Shown: in pieces, positions 54,857 to 64,000 of the stretch | Numbering within the stretch: the first letter of the stretch is position 1 | Layout of the letters: every line of letters begins with the position of its first letter | DNA from: Microbulbifer hydrolyticus | GTDB lineage: Bacteria; Pseudomonadota; Gammaproteobacteria; Pseudomonadales; Cellvibrionaceae | Assembly: GCF_009931115.1 (NCBI RefSeq) | Contig: NZ_CP047491.1 | Span: 124,001-188,000 of the forward strand | Reading direction: 5' to 3' | Length of the DNA stretch: 64,000 nucleotides | The notes under the pieces: generated by a model | What the model saw: the letters and a program-made list of their open reading frames with translations, nothing else | What the model was told of the DNA's origin: nothing | Databases searched by the model: none | Translations under genes and position numbers: made by a program

Positions 54857-56746
54857 ATGCGCAAAGCGCTCCTGAGCCTGGTGATAGCGTCCGCAATTGC
54901 GGGCTGTCAGCAGGGAGAAGAACCCAACAAGAATACCGAGCAGGCGGCTGCCGGACAGACCGCCGAGCAGACAGTGCAGCAGACCCAGACGCAGGCAGAC
55001 CACCAGCAGGACGAGACCGCGCGTCTTACCAAGTGGTTCGATACCAAGTTTGAAGAAGAGCTGCAGTTCAGCCCCATCCAGCTGAGTTACCTGGGCCGCA
55101 AGGAGCAGTACAGCAAGATCGACGATATGAGCAAAGCGGCGGACGAGCGCGAGCTGGCCTGGAAAAAGGCCACCGTCGAGGAAATGAAGCAACAGTTCGA
55201 TTACGACAAGCTGAGCGCCGAGGGCAAAGAGTCCTACGATCTCTGGATTCATCAGTACGAGCAGGAAAAAGCCAACCAGCCGTTCTGGGATTACAGCTAC
55301 TTTGCCAGTGAACTGGGCGGCCCCGAGTCCCAGCTTCCCACCTTCATGATCAATCAGCACAAGGTCGACACCGAGCAGGATATGCGCGATTACATTGCGC
55401 GTATTGGCGGTATCAGCCGCGCCCTCGGGCAACTGCTGGAGCGCGCGCAGGGTTCTGCCGAGAAGGGCATCCGCCCGCCGCAGTTCGCCTACGACCTGGC
55501 GATCGAGCGCGCCGGGAAGGTGACCGCCGGTCAGCCGTTCGGCGACGGTGAAGATGCGCCGCTGATGGCGGATGCCAAGAAGAAAATCGCTGCTCTTAAA
55601 GACGCTGGCACCATTGACGAGGCCACGGCCAAAGATCTGCAGGGCCAGGTGGAAAAAGCCCTCACCGGCGAAATGAAGCCGTCCTACGATGCCTACATCG
55701 CCTGGCTGAAGGAAGACCGCGCGAACGCGGATAAGGAGCCTAAAGGTGTATCCGAATTACCGGATGGCGACAGCTACTACACCAACCGCCTCGCCAACTA
55801 CACCACGCTGCCGCTGACCGCGGACGAAGTGCACCAGATCGGCCTGGACGAAGTGGCGCGCATCCGCAAAGAAATGGAAGCCATCAAGGAGCAGGTAGAG
55901 TTCGACGGCGACCTGCAGGAGTTCTTCACCTTCATCCGTACCGACGACAAGTTCTACTACCCCGACACCGATGAAGGTCGCCAGGCGTACCTGACCGAAG
56001 TGGAAGGCTACCTCGCGGATATCGAAGCCAGGCTGCCCGAGTACTTTGGTATCCTGCCCAAGGCCAAGCTGGTGGTGAAGCGTGTGGAGCCTTTCCGTGA
56101 AGTCCCCGGTGGCGCCCAGCACTATGTGCCCGGCACCCCGGATGGCGCCCGCCCCGGTACCTACTATGTGCACATGTCCGACATGAGCTCCCTGTCCAAG
56201 GCCGACATGGAAACCGTGACCTACCACGAGGGCAACCCCGGTCACCACATGCAGATCTCCATCGCCCAGGAGCTGGAGAATATTCCGCAGTTCCGTACCC
56301 AGGCCCACTTCACCCCCTATGTGGAAGGCTGGGCGCTGTACTCGGAAAAACTGTCCAAGGAAATGGGTCAGTTTAAAGACCCCTACCGCGACTTTGGCCG
56401 CCTGACCGCAGAAATGTGGCGCGCCATCCGTCTGGTGGTGGATACCGGCATGCATTCGAAAGGCTGGAGCCAGGATCAGGCGGTGGAGTACTTCCTCGAC
56501 AACTCCGCCATTCCCGAGGGCGCCGTGCGTTCCGAAGTGCGCCGCTACCTGACCTATCCGGGCCAGGCCACCTCGTACAAGATCGGTATGCTGAAGATCG
56601 AAGAGCTGCGCGGCAACGCGGAAAAAACACTGGGTGACCAGTTTGATATCCGCGCCTTCCACGACACGGTACTCGGCGGTGGTGCGCTGCCGTTGCCGCT
56701 ACTGGAAAAGCGTGTCAACGCCTGGGCGGAAAACGTCAAAGGCTGA
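54857..56746 (+). CDS. DUF885 family lipoprotein, putative zinc peptidase
   Basis: 629 aa. Lipoprotein signal with lipobox IAGC at about residue 17, then a Gln/Thr-rich linker. The DUF885 domain carries the HEGxPGH zinc motif (TYHEGNPGHHMQ, about 456-462) and the following YVEGWALYSEKL, a thermolysin-like second-sphere pattern. Likely periplasmic carboxypeptidase/metallopeptidase; substrate unknown. Strong terminator at 56762. Confidence 0.9.
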   Translation: MRKALLSLVIASAIAGCQQGEEPNKNTEQAAAGQTAEQTVQQTQTQADHQQDETARLTKWFDTKFEEELQFSPIQLSYLGRKEQYSKIDDMSKAADERELAWKKATVEEMKQQFDYDKLSAEGKESYDLWIHQYEQEKANQPFWDYSYFASELGGPESQLPTFMINQHKVDTEQDMRDYIARIGGISRALGQLLERAQGSAEKGIRPPQFAYDLAIERAGKVTAGQPFGDGEDAPLMADAKKKIAALKDAGTIDEATAKDLQGQVEKALTGEMKPSYDAYIAWLKEDRANADKEPKGVSELPDGDSYYTNRLANYTTLPLTADEVHQIGLDEVARIRKEMEAIKEQVEFDGDLQEFFTFIRTDDKFYYPDTDEGRQAYLTEVEGYLADIEARLPEYFGILPKAKLVVKRVEPFREVPGGAQHYVPGTPDGARPGTYYVHMSDMSSLSKADMETVTYHEGNPGHHMQISIAQELENIPQFRTQAHFTPYVEGWALYSEKLSKEMGQFKDPYRDFGRLTAEMWRAIRLVVDTGMHSKGWSQDQAVEYFLDNSAIPEGAVRSEVRRYLTYPGQATSYKIGMLKIEELRGNAEKTLGDQFDIRAFHDTVLGGGALPLPLLEKRVNAWAENVKG

Positions 56747-56761
56747 TTCTCTCCAGCAGTG

Positions 56762-56793
56762 AAAATAGCGGGCCAGGTGCCCGCTATTTTTTT
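56762..56793 (+). terminator. Rho-independent terminator of the DUF885 gene
   Basis: AAATAGCGGGC-CAGGT-GCCCGCTATTT followed by TTTT, 17 nt after the stop. Confidence 0.93.
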
Positions 56794-57246
56794 ATTTGCT
56801 CAAGACAAACCTCTTGGTCACGCGGTCACAGAGGGGCTGGCGATGGATTCGACGTCTTTGTGGCGGATCTGCAAAAAAACCGGCACGCATTTCCACGAGC
56901 CGGAAAAAATATGAATCCGAATGTTCCGAAGCCCCGTATACATACCCACAACGCAACAAGGTACGGTTTAAAAAAGGTTTCTCAGTAAGGAAAAACAAAG
57001 CACAACGTGTTCGTGTTGTACCAGCGGGAAACGATGAAAGCAGTACTTACTAGAGTTTGGGCGATCAGCCCGCGGTGTCGGCAATGGAGAGCCGGCAGAA
57101 GCGTCTGGATTAACACAGCGCTTCAAAACTGATTGCAGCAGGTGGTCGCAATCCGGGTTGGAGCAGGGCAAGGATGCCCTTTCCATCTCTTTATGTCCCT
57201 CAAAAGCCGCTTAACTTCCCCCGAAGAGCGGTCGTAAGAGTTGCCC
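56794..57246. other. Gene-free stretch between two terminators
   Basis: About 450 bp lying downstream of both flanking convergent genes. It contains a tmRNA-like 22-nt match (56833-56854) but no convincing gene; one 85-codon open frame on the plus strand starts at a TTG without ribosome site. Confidence 0.6.
56833..56854 (+). ncRNA. tmRNA (ssrA) 5'-end-like fragment
   Basis: GGGGCTG, four bases, then TGGATTCGACG: the same 18 conserved bases with the same spacing as the 5' end of gammaproteobacterial tmRNA. The following sequence lacks the usual tag-reading frame ending in AA and no T-arm/CCA end is found within 400 nt, so this is at most a relic, not a working ssrA. Confidence 0.3.
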
Positions 57247-57281
57247 TTTTTGGCCGCCCTCCCCCGGGCGGCCTTTTCTTT
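57247..57281. terminator. Bidirectional terminator after maeA
   Basis: GGCCGCCC-TCCCCC-GGGCGGCC (57252-57273); on the minus strand it is followed by AAAAAGGG-complement T-run equivalents and on the plus strand by TTTTCTTTT. Ends maeA about 20 nt after its stop. Confidence 0.82.
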
Positions 57282-57300
57282 TCTGCTGTGGTAGTGGAAC

Positions 57301-58980
57301 TCAGAAGGCGCGCCGGCGGTAGCGGCGGTAGTTCGGCGACCAGAAATTTTTCTCGATATTCTTTTCCAGCTTTTCCTCGGTAATGCCCGGGGCCACGCCA
57401 TCTTCCTGCGCCTGTTTGCCGACCGCCCTGGCGATGGCCTTGCCGACCTCCCGGATATTCGAAAGCGATGGCAGCAGGGCGCCACTGCCCTCTTTGACCA
57501 CCGGCGCGTTCTCCGCCAGCGCATTGGACGCGGCCATCAGCATATTTTCGGTGACCCGGTTGGCGCCGGCGGCGATGACACCGAGGCCGATGCCCGGGAA
57601 AATGTACACGTTATTGCACTGCGCGATCGGGTACTTGTTGCCGTCCAGTTCCACCGGCTCGAACGGGCTACCTGTAGCCACCATGGCGTCGCCCCCCGTC
57701 CACGTCAGCACCTCCTCGGGTGTGGCTTCGGCGCGGGAGGTGGGGTTGGACAGGGGCATCACCAGCGGGCGCTTGCAGCCTTTGTGCAACGCTTCGATCA
57801 CCGGCTGGGTGAACAGGCCGCCCTGGCCGGATACGCCGATCAGCATGGTGGGTTTGACCTTGGCGATCAGGTTTTCCAGGTCCCACTCTGGCGCCTGTGG
57901 ATATTTCTCCGGATCCTGTGCCAGCTTTTCCTGGAAATCGTGCAGGCCCTTCATGTCGCTGGTGACCAGCCCGTAGCGGTCGAACATGAAGATGCGCGCG
58001 CGGGCCTCGGCCTCACTCAGGCCATCGTTGACCATGGCCGACACCACCTGTTCGGCGATGCCGCAGCCGGCGGAGCCTGCGCCCACCACCAGCACTTTCT
58101 GTTTGGACAGCTTCTCGTCCTTGGCCTTGCACGCGGCCAGCATGGTGCCGAGGGCGACCGAGGCGGTGCCCTGAATGTCGTCGTTGAAGCAGCAGATCTT
58201 GTCACGGTAGCGGTTCAGCAGCGGCATGGCATTGGTCTGGGCGAAGTCCTCGAACTGCACCAGCACCTTCGGCCAGCGGCGTTTCACCGCGGCAACAAAC
58301 TCCTCGATAAACGCGTCGTACTCGTCCTGGGAAATACGCTCATTGCGCCAGCCCATGTACATAGGGTCATTCAGCAGGGTGCGGTTGTTGGTGCCCACAT
58401 CCAGTGTCACCGGCAGGGTGTAGGCCGGGCTGATACCGCCACAGGCGGTGTACAGCGACAGTTTGCCGATGGGAATGCCCATGCCGCCAATGCCCTGGTC
58501 GCCGAGGCCCAGGATGCGCTCGCCGTCGGTGACCACGATCACCTTGACGTTCTCCTTGGTGGCGCTGCGCAGGATGTCGTCCATATGCTTGCGGTCCGGG
58601 TAGGACACAAACAGCCCGCGGTGGTTGCGGTAGATATTGGAGAACTCCTCACAGGCGGCGCCCACGGTCGGGGTGTAGATGATCGGCAGCATCTCCTCGA
58701 TGTGCTGCTCGATCAGGCGGAAAAACAGGGTCTCGTTGTCGTCCTGGATGGCGCGCAGGTAGATATGGCGCTCCAGATCCGTGCGGCACTGCTGGTACTG
58801 GTGGTAGGCGCGGCGCACCTGCTCACTGATCGATTCCACATTGTTGGGCAGCAGGCCGACCAGGTTGAACTCGATACGCTCCTGTAGGGAAAAGGCGCTG
58901 CCCTTGTTGAGCAGTGGCATTTCCAGCAGGGAGGGGCCGGCGTGGGGAATATACAGGGGGCGTTTATCTTTCTGACTCAT
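57301..58980 (-). CDS. maeA: NAD-dependent malic enzyme MaeA (SfcA)
   Basis: 559 aa, the large eukaryote-like malic enzyme class. N-terminal Tyr in [10 protein letters not shown], the catalytic Lys region [20 protein letters not shown], metal-binding [16 protein letters not shown] (Glu/Asp ligands) and the NAD site [16 protein letters not shown]. Converts malate to pyruvate, CO2 and NADH by family. A second, short malic enzyme (26052-27305) is present, giving two isoforms with probably different cofactors. Start MSQKDKRP. Confidence 0.95.
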   Translation of the reverse strand: MSQKDKRPLYIPHAGPSLLEMPLLNKGSAFSLQERIEFNLVGLLPNNVESISEQVRRAYHQYQQCRTDLERHIYLRAIQDDNETLFFRLIEQHIEEMLPIIYTPTVGAACEEFSNIYRNHRGLFVSYPDRKHMDDILRSATKENVKVIVVTDGERILGLGDQGIGGMGIPIGKLSLYTACGGISPAYTLPVTLDVGTNNRTLLNDPMYMGWRNERISQDEYDAFIEEFVAAVKRRWPKVLVQFEDFAQTNAMPLLNRYRDKICCFNDDIQGTASVALGTMLAACKAKDEKLSKQKVLVVGAGSAGCGIAEQVVSAMVNDGLSEAEARARIFMFDRYGLVTSDMKGLHDFQEKLAQDPEKYPQAPEWDLENLIAKVKPTMLIGVSGQGGLFTQPVIEALHKGCKRPLVMPLSNPTSRAEATPEEVLTWTGGDAMVATGSPFEPVELDGNKYPIAQCNNVYIFPGIGLGVIAAGANRVTENMLMAASNALAENAPVVKEGSGALLPSLSNIREVGKAIARAVGKQAQEDGVAPGITEEKLEKNIEKNFWSPNYRRYRRRAF

Positions 58981-59216
58981 AAAACTATTCTGGTCTATAA
59001 ATTGCCGCTCTTGGGGTGCGGGCGCAAAAAAACAGCGTAGCGGATTTGGCCGCAGATTTTACGCGCACTTGACCATATATGCCGCAGTGGATTGCAAATG
59101 CAAACATTTGTCCAGGTTCTGCGCGATTTATGGCAGATGATCACTGGATGATGGCGCCGCCGGCTGATTAAATCTGCGCTTGCTTTTATCAATACGAATC
59201 AGTGAGAGAAAGTGCG

Positions 59217-59606
59217 ATGTTCACTTATCAGGTAGAGCCCCGTTTCAGCGAAACCGACGCCCTGGGGCATATCAACAATACTGTGGTGCCGGTGTGGTTT
59301 GAGCAGGGCCGCACGCCGATTTTTGCGCTGTTCAACCCGGACCTGGCGTTGGACAAGTGGAATTTGATCCTGAAGAAAATGGATGTGGATTTTGTCGCGC
59401 AGATCTATCTGTATTCACCGGTGGAGATCCGCACCAGTCTGAGCGCCGTGGGCAACACCTCCATGACCATCCATCAGGAGGTATGGCAGAAGGACCGGCT
59501 GGTGGCGCAGGGGGATTGTGTAATGGTGCACTTCGATTACCAGCAGCAGGCCAAGGCGCCGATCCCGCCGGAAGTGAAAGAGAAACTGTTACAGCATCTT
59601 GCCTGA
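59217..59606 (+). CDS. Acyl-CoA thioesterase (4HBT hotdog fold)
   Basis: 129 aa. The 4HBT motif FSETDALGHINNTVVPVWFE contains the catalytic Asp (in the HIN-type pattern of 4-hydroxybenzoyl-CoA thioesterases). Cytosolic hydrolase of short acyl-CoAs; substrate unknown. ATG at 59217 with GAGAGAAAG upstream is preferred to GTG at 59202. Convergent with hsp20; a hairpin terminator lies between. Confidence 0.87.
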   Translation: MFTYQVEPRFSETDALGHINNTVVPVWFEQGRTPIFALFNPDLALDKWNLILKKMDVDFVAQIYLYSPVEIRTSLSAVGNTSMTIHQEVWQKDRLVAQGDCVMVHFDYQQQAKAPIPPEVKEKLLQHLA

Positions 59607-59611
59607 CACAA

Positions 59612-59636
59612 AAATGCCGGCAGATAGCCGGCATTT
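59612..59636. terminator. Bidirectional hairpin between thioesterase and hsp20
   Basis: AAATGCCGGC-AGATA-GCCGGCATTT just after the thioesterase stop and 20 nt after the hsp20 stop on the other strand; short A/T runs on both sides. Confidence 0.7.
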
Positions 59637-59656
59637 ACAGGTTGGACTTGATTCGC

Positions 59657-60091
59657 TCAGTGGATCTGGATGCGGTGACTCACCGGCTTTTTCGGTTCCG
59701 CCTTAGGAATCGTCAGCGTGAGCACACCGTCCTTGAATGTGGCATCGATGTCGTCTTCCTTGATGTCCTCGCCGAGATTGAAGCTGCGGGTAAATTTACC
59801 GTAGCGACGTTCTTGGCGCAGTACCTTTCTTTCGTCATCACCTTCTTCCCTGCTTTCCTGGTTGACTTCCGCCTCCAGCGTCAGCACACCGTTCTCCAGG
59901 GTCACGTCCAGATCTTCCTTGCGAATTCCGGGCATTTCGGCACTGATCTCGTAGCAGTTCTTGCGCTCGTGAATGTCCACACGCGGTGAGAAAAACCCGC
60001 TGCGGGATTCGCCCCTCGGCTGTCCGGGGTTGAAAAACTGCTCTACGAAATCGTCGAAATTGAGCATGGTGTCACGGGGTATCAGTTTCAT
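59657..60091 (-). CDS. Small heat shock protein Hsp20
   Basis: 144 aa ATP-independent holdase. A disordered N-terminus (LNFDDFVEQFFNPGQPRG) precedes the alpha-crystallin domain (VDIHERKNCYEISAEMPG ... GVLTLEAEV) and the C-terminal anchor motif IPKAEPKK. Start MKLIPRD at 60091 with GGGAGGTGAG upstream. Likely under RpoH, whose gene is in this window, but no sigma-32 promoter could be identified with confidence. Confidence 0.92.
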   Translation of the reverse strand: MKLIPRDTMLNFDDFVEQFFNPGQPRGESRSGFFSPRVDIHERKNCYEISAEMPGIRKEDLDVTLENGVLTLEAEVNQESREEGDDERKVLRQERRYGKFTRSFNLGEDIKEDDIDATFKDGVLTLTIPKAEPKKPVSHRIQIH

Positions 60092-60258
60092 GACTCTCAC
60101 CTCCCGAAATGTCAGCAGCGGCCCCTACTCCGCACAATGGAAGGTCGAAGCCACTGTGTTTTTCGCGTCTTTATAGTAGGGAAAAAGAGGCCGAGCCAGT
60201 AGCTGACCTGAGGGCCGCGACCGGATATGGGAGGGCATTTGGTCGCGGGCGGGTTAGC

Positions 60259-61365
60259 CTATGCTGTCACCACCTGATTGCGCCCGGCGGTCTTGGCGCG
60301 GTACATACGCGAATCCGCCTCCGCCAGCAGCTGGCCGTGGCCCGGTTCCGTGGTGCCGGAACCGCCTTCAGCAACACCAAAACTGATGGAGATGCGCACG
60401 TCCTCCGCGTAAGTCTCGCTCAGCGCCTCGACTTTTTTGCGCAGCTTCTCGGCCAGTATGCCGCCGCCTTCCACGTCGGTATTTGGCAGCAGAATCAGGA
60501 ATTCCTCTCCGCCCCAGCGCGCAACGATATCGTCGCCGCGGGTATTGTCCCGCAACACTTTGGCGACATCCTGCAGCACGCGGTCACCGAAACTGTGGCC
60601 GAAGTTGTCGTTAATCGCCTTGAAGCTATCGAGGTCCCCGATCAGTACCGTGTAGCGCCCGGCCAGATCACGGTCGCGACGCTCCAGTTCATTGATCGCC
60701 TTGTAGGCCTCGCGGCGGTTGGAGAGGCCGGTGAGTGCATCGGTGCAGGCGTGGCTTTCCAATTCCGCGGTGAGCCGGTGCAGCATCTGCTGGGTCTGGT
60801 GACGGCTGCTGTCGAGGATCGCCGTCAGTGCTGTGAGGGCACCGAATACCGCGATAAAGCGTGCGCGATGGGCCGTGTCGTATTGCGCCAGCAGGCCCGG
60901 GAAGTCCGGGTAAAACAGGATCAGTGCGGTGGCACCGCCAATACCGGCGAGGGTGACCGTTCCCCACTTATAGCCGTACAGGTTGATAAATCCCGGCACC
61001 AGCATCACCGCCCACATCAGGCCGGTGTTGTTCACGCCGCCGGAGAGCAGCAGGTAGAAATAGAGCACCAACAGAAGCACGCCCACCAGCACCGGTGTTT
61101 TACCACTGGGGCCGGCCACATTCACGCCGATATAGGCAAGCAGGATGACACCGGCAACCCCGAACAGGGAGGTGGCAAGGAGCAGGTCTGCACCCATCAG
61201 GGCAATGATCCCCATGGCGCCGGTGATACCGAGGGCGAAGATCAACATATAGCCGGAGGCCTGGATGCGGCGGCGCAACTCCAGGCCCCGTACCTGGGCA
61301 ATCGGGTCGGCGCCGGCGTTGTCGCGATAGGTCGCGTCGTTATTCTGGAGTGCTGCGATTTCCAT
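60259..61365 (-). CDS. Diguanylate cyclase with seven-helix-type membrane sensor
   Basis: 368 aa. About six hydrophobic helices (MLIFALGITGAMGIIALMG, SLFGVAGVILLAYIGV, PVLVGVLLLVLYFYLLL, TGLMWAVMLVPGFINLY, GTVTLAGIGGATALILF, ARFIAVFGALTALTAIL) precede a complete GGDEF domain: DALTGLSNRREAYK, catalytic GGEEF near residue 280, and the inhibitory RxxD site (RGDD) five residues before it. It therefore should make c-di-GMP and be product-inhibited. The start is uncertain: MEIAALQNN at 61365 is chosen; the frame continues upstream to 61671. Confidence 0.88.
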   Translation of the reverse strand: MEIAALQNNDATYRDNAGADPIAQVRGLELRRRIQASGYMLIFALGITGAMGIIALMGADLLLATSLFGVAGVILLAYIGVNVAGPSGKTPVLVGVLLLVLYFYLLLSGGVNNTGLMWAVMLVPGFINLYGYKWGTVTLAGIGGATALILFYPDFPGLLAQYDTAHRARFIAVFGALTALTAILDSSRHQTQQMLHRLTAELESHACTDALTGLSNRREAYKAINELERRDRDLAGRYTVLIGDLDSFKAINDNFGHSFGDRVLQDVAKVLRDNTRGDDIVARWGGEEFLILLPNTDVEGGGILAEKLRKKVEALSETYAEDVRISISFGVAEGGSGTTEPGHGQLLAEADSRMYRAKTAGRNQVVTA

Positions 61366-61705
61366 AATCTCAGTGGTGTTATTCGGGCCAGTTCCTTCGG
61401 CCGATGATACATAGCCCCGGCTGCGGGGCTCCAGCGAGCTATAGTAATGGCGAACGGGTTTGGCGCGGACACCACCATGGGACAACGGCAACTGATTTGT
61501 GACGATGTTCTCACTATTGAGGCTGATGCGCTGGTCTGCCGTGCCTACAAACACCTGATCTGCGGGCGCAGGTTGAAACCTTTGATGGCTGCACGGCAGG
61601 ATTTTGCCCAATTGACCGTTTGCCTGCATGACCCTGGCGCCTTCGCCATAGGGCGAAAGTTTCGGGAGCACTTCCCGGAAAACGCGGACCGATAGGAGGT
61701 GCCGT

Positions 61706-62452
61706 ATGAGTAAGCCGGGCCGAAAGCAATTAATGCGGGAACATCACCCGGAAAACATTGCCCGCCGGCTGGATAAATCGCGAAGGCCCAACCACCTGTC
61801 CGATGCGGTTCTTGGTGCAATTGATGGTTGTGTCACCACCTTTGCCATCGTGTCGGGCGCCTATGGCGCAGGCTTTTCTCCGGTAGTTGTACTGGTGATG
61901 GGGGTGGCCAATTTACTGGCTGATGGCGTCAGTATGGCAGTGAGTAATTTTGAAGCCGTCCATGCCCAGCAGCGGTTGGTGGATAAGGCGCGCCGTACGG
62001 AAGAGCTACATATCGAGCTGGTACCTGACGGCGAGCGTGAGGAAATTCGGCAGATTTTTTCCAACAAGGGGTTCAGCGGCGAAATCCTGGACAATATTGT
62101 CAGCACCGTCACCGCTAATCGGCGTTTATGGATAGAGACCATGCTGCAGGAAGAATACGGCTTGGGGGATATTCCCCCGAATCCCGTCGCATCCGCCTGG
62201 TGGACCTTCAGTGCGTTTGTTTGTATCGGGATGGTTCCGCTGATTCCATTCCTTTTCCGTAGCCTGTCGATGCCGCGCCAGTTTGTATTCAGCACCCTGC
62301 TGGCGGGGCTCATGTTTTTCCTGATCGGGCTCACAAAAGGCTGGGTGTTTGAAAGCTCCTTGCTGCGTGCCGGGATTCGAACCTTCGCGCTGGGGCTCTT
62401 TGCTGCGGCAGTTGCCTTTATGGTTGGAAAATTACTGGGGACTTTTTTGTAA
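61706..62452 (+). CDS. VIT1/CCC1 family Fe2+/Mn2+ transporter-like protein
   Basis: 248 aa. DAVLGAIDGCVTTFAIVSGA and VVVLVMGVANLLADGVSMAV are the two core helices with the Asp/Gly/Met metal path of VIT1/CCC1 transporters; a charged loop with a Glu-rich metal-binding segment (ELVPDGEREEIRQIF) and three C-terminal helices follow. Probably removes Fe2+ or Mn2+ from the cytosol. Strong AGGAGGT ribosome site. Confidence 0.88.
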   Translation: MSKPGRKQLMREHHPENIARRLDKSRRPNHLSDAVLGAIDGCVTTFAIVSGAYGAGFSPVVVLVMGVANLLADGVSMAVSNFEAVHAQQRLVDKARRTEELHIELVPDGEREEIRQIFSNKGFSGEILDNIVSTVTANRRLWIETMLQEEYGLGDIPPNPVASAWWTFSAFVCIGMVPLIPFLFRSLSMPRQFVFSTLLAGLMFFLIGLTKGWVFESSLLRAGIRTFALGLFAAAVAFMVGKLLGTFL

Positions 62453-62701
62453 TCGCGCGGCCTTGTTTGTCTTCCCATTTGCGGGTGCGCAATCTCTCAT
62501 GCACCTGATTCCAATCCATCAAAGGATTATCGTGACTCCCGCACCATTTCAGGGCGGGTCTACAACTTTGGTCTAATGGCCGTGGCCCCGGGCTGCACTA
62601 TATTGAGCCAAGAAGTCTTTTATTGCCCTGCCCTGTGGTCCGCGTTGGGGCACTAATCGTTTATGCAATCCAACCATAAATTTAATAACCAGGTGGCTGC
62701 G

Positions 62702-64000
62702 ATGAACGTTTCCCGAACGCCCGGCAAGGGCGTCCTCAACGGTATTCTCTTTTTTGTTTTCGGTCTTTTCGCCTCGCTTGCGTCAGCGGGCGGCTGGCAG
62801 CAGAACCAGTCTATTGGCGGCTTCAGTTCCGTTCATGTCTACACGCCCGACTCGCTGTCGCCGATCGGCGATGGCAAAGCGCTGTTGATCGTATTGCACG
62901 GCTGCGCGCAGCCACACAATAATTTCCTCACCGCAAATCTGGAAGTGGCGGCAGAACAGTACGGCATGGTGGTCGCACTGCCAGATGCGATGAACAAGGC
63001 CGGCTTCAGTTGCTGGTCTTACTGGCAAGGGACCAAGTCGCGTAGTGCCGGCGACTACAAAAACCTGATTGCGCTGGCCAATGCCATGAGCGGCGACGCC
63101 AGCCGCAATATCGACCCAGACCAGGTTTATATCGCCGGTCTTTCCTCCGGGGCATCCTTTGCCAACACCACCGCCTGCCTGGCGCCCGACGTGTTCGCGG
63201 GTATGGGCATCAGCGCTGGCCCCAGTATTGGCACCAGCTCCAATGGCGCACTGGGCCCGTGCGAGCAGGCGGATGTCACCGCGCGCTGCAACACCTACGC
63301 GGGCAGTTACAAAAGCGAATTCGCCACGCAGATTGCTTCGATCGCGCACGGCGATGCCGATACCACGGTAAACCTCTGCTACAACGAGCAGAATTCCGAT
63401 GGCATGGCCGGGGTTTACGGGGTCGAGAAGCTTTCGGGTACCACGAATATCAGCGAGTCCGGTGGCCGCACCGCAGAGGAAACCCTGTGGGAGAACGGGC
63501 GCGTATCCATGCTGTGGCTGAACAATGTCGACCATGCCTGGTCCGGCGGTGAAGGTGCGTCCGGCGGTTACATTTCCGCGAACGGCATCAACTACGCTTC
63601 CTACCTGGGCCAGTATTTCACTGCCAATAACCAGCGTGTAGACCGCAATAGCGGGCCTGAGATCGCCAATCTCGCGGCGAGTGAAAACAGCGGCACGCTG
63701 GTGGTCAGCGGCAATGCCAACGACGCCGAGGGCAGTGTGGCCAACGTCAGCATCACCATCAGCAACATCGATGGGGGCACACCGGTATTGGTGGAAACTC
63801 TGAACACACAGGCGGATCCCTCCGACGGTTTCTTCAGCGTAACCAGTGGCGCTCTTGCCGATGGCCTGTATGAAGTCAAAGCGATCGCTACCGACAATGA
63901 GGGTGCAGATGGCGATGCCGCCAGCGTGACCCGTCGCGTGGGGCCGGAGCCACCGGAAACTGCGCCGGTATTGAGCGACACTGCAGCCAGTGTCAGTGGC
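62702..64000 (+). CDS. Secreted PHB-depolymerase-like esterase (partial, runs off the window end)
   Basis: 433 codons, no stop before the window end. Signal peptide about 1-30 (FGLFASLASA-GGWQ). Alpha/beta-hydrolase of the LpqC/PHB depolymerase (CE1-related) family: oxyanion HGC, lipase box GLSSG with nucleophile Ser148, and the catalytic His in NNVDHAWSGGE. After about residue 320 an Ig/cadherin-like domain begins (GPEIANLAASENSGTLVVSG), probably followed by more modules. Start at 62702 has AGGTGG; an in-frame ATG at 62663 is the alternative. Confidence 0.88.
   Translation, partial: MNVSRTPGKGVLNGILFFVFGLFASLASAGGWQQNQSIGGFSSVHVYTPDSLSPIGDGKALLIVLHGCAQPHNNFLTANLEVAAEQYGMVVALPDAMNKAGFSCWSYWQGTKSRSAGDYKNLIALANAMSGDASRNIDPDQVYIAGLSSGASFANTTACLAPDVFAGMGISAGPSIGTSSNGALGPCEQADVTARCNTYAGSYKSEFATQIASIAHGDADTTVNLCYNEQNSDGMAGVYGVEKLSGTTNISESGGRTAEETLWENGRVSMLWLNNVDHAWSGGEGASGGYISANGINYASYLGQYFTANNQRVDRNSGPEIANLAASENSGTLVVSGNANDAEGSVANVSITISNIDGGTPVLVETLNTQADPSDGFFSVTSGALADGLYEVKAIATDNEGADGDAASVTRRVGPEPPETAPVLSDTAASVSG

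Noticed and set aside
56833..57200. Complete tmRNA gene
   Set aside because: Beyond the 5' match there is no tag frame ending in AA, no recognisable T-arm (GTTCRA) and no CCA-type 3' end within the expected 360 nt.
61447..61695. 82-codon plus-strand frame upstream of the VIT1 gene
   Set aside because: No ribosome site or family resemblance; overlaps the leader of the divergent diguanylate cyclase.

Overview
The window is chromosomal DNA from a GC-rich gammaproteobacterium. Gene content (TonB-dependent receptor, S9 and M-type peptidases, PhoA-type phosphatases, a PHB-depolymerase-like secreted esterase) and several gene orders that match Pseudomonas suggest a marine Cellvibrionales-type organism, perhaps close to Microbulbifer. 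That placement is inference from remembered gene orders, not a search. Almost everything is conserved core genome; I see no prophage, transposase, CRISPR array, rRNA or intact tRNA.

Layout. 1-9 kb: partial algC, coaBC, radC, rpmB-rpmG, mutM, guanidinium exporter sugE, ggt, coaD, rsmD. 8.7-15.6 kb: ftsY, ftsE-ftsX, rpoH, a DUF423 gene, trmB and an OmpA-like barrel. 15.7-25.8 kb: a Pseudomonas-like alginate-regulator neighbourhood (ABC-F yheS, TIGR02444 gene, algP-like histone-H1-like protein, FKBP lipoprotein, rsd/algQ, lrgAB, dsbB) followed by acpH and gshA. 26-36 kb: malic enzyme maeB, a secreted nuclease, rpmE, a winged-helix regulator/membrane-protein operon, priA, a SPOR protein, hslV, hslU and a DUF971 gene. 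35.8-42.1 kb: two tandem alkaline phosphatases behind a convincing Pho box, facing a TonB-dependent receptor. 42.5-48.3 kb: ubiE-ubiJ-ubiB, hisI-hisE, tatA-tatB-tatC. 48.5-64 kb: peptidases, dtd, an SDR/epimerase, MscS channel, DUF885 lipoprotein, malic enzyme maeA, thioesterase, Hsp20, diguanylate cyclase, VIT1-type transporter and the start of a secreted PHB-depolymerase-like esterase.

The most unusual feature is a family of seven dispersed intergenic elements (A 3155, B 4015, C 10031, D 13221, E 13795, F 25885, G 33845; each about 100-130 bp). Each has a long outer stem whose sequence differs between copies but stays self-complementary, enclosing a small hairpin (usually CCCA-TCCC-TGGG) and a second hairpin with a variable stem and an ATCC-type loop. 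Compensatory changes occur in all three stems. Copies D and E are near-identical and inverted around a single DUF423 gene; copies C and G lie inside gene groups (ftsY/ftsEX and hslV/hslU) that are normally compact. They look like a structured, possibly mobile, DNA or RNA element.

Other regulatory signals seen directly: a sigma-E-like promoter with an embedded perfect DnaA box upstream of rpoH, two 17-bp operator-like sites 30 bp apart before the winged-helix operon, a terminator of rpmE that lies inside the signal-peptide codons of the next gene, and a tmRNA-like 5' end fragment in a gene-free stretch near 56.8 kb.
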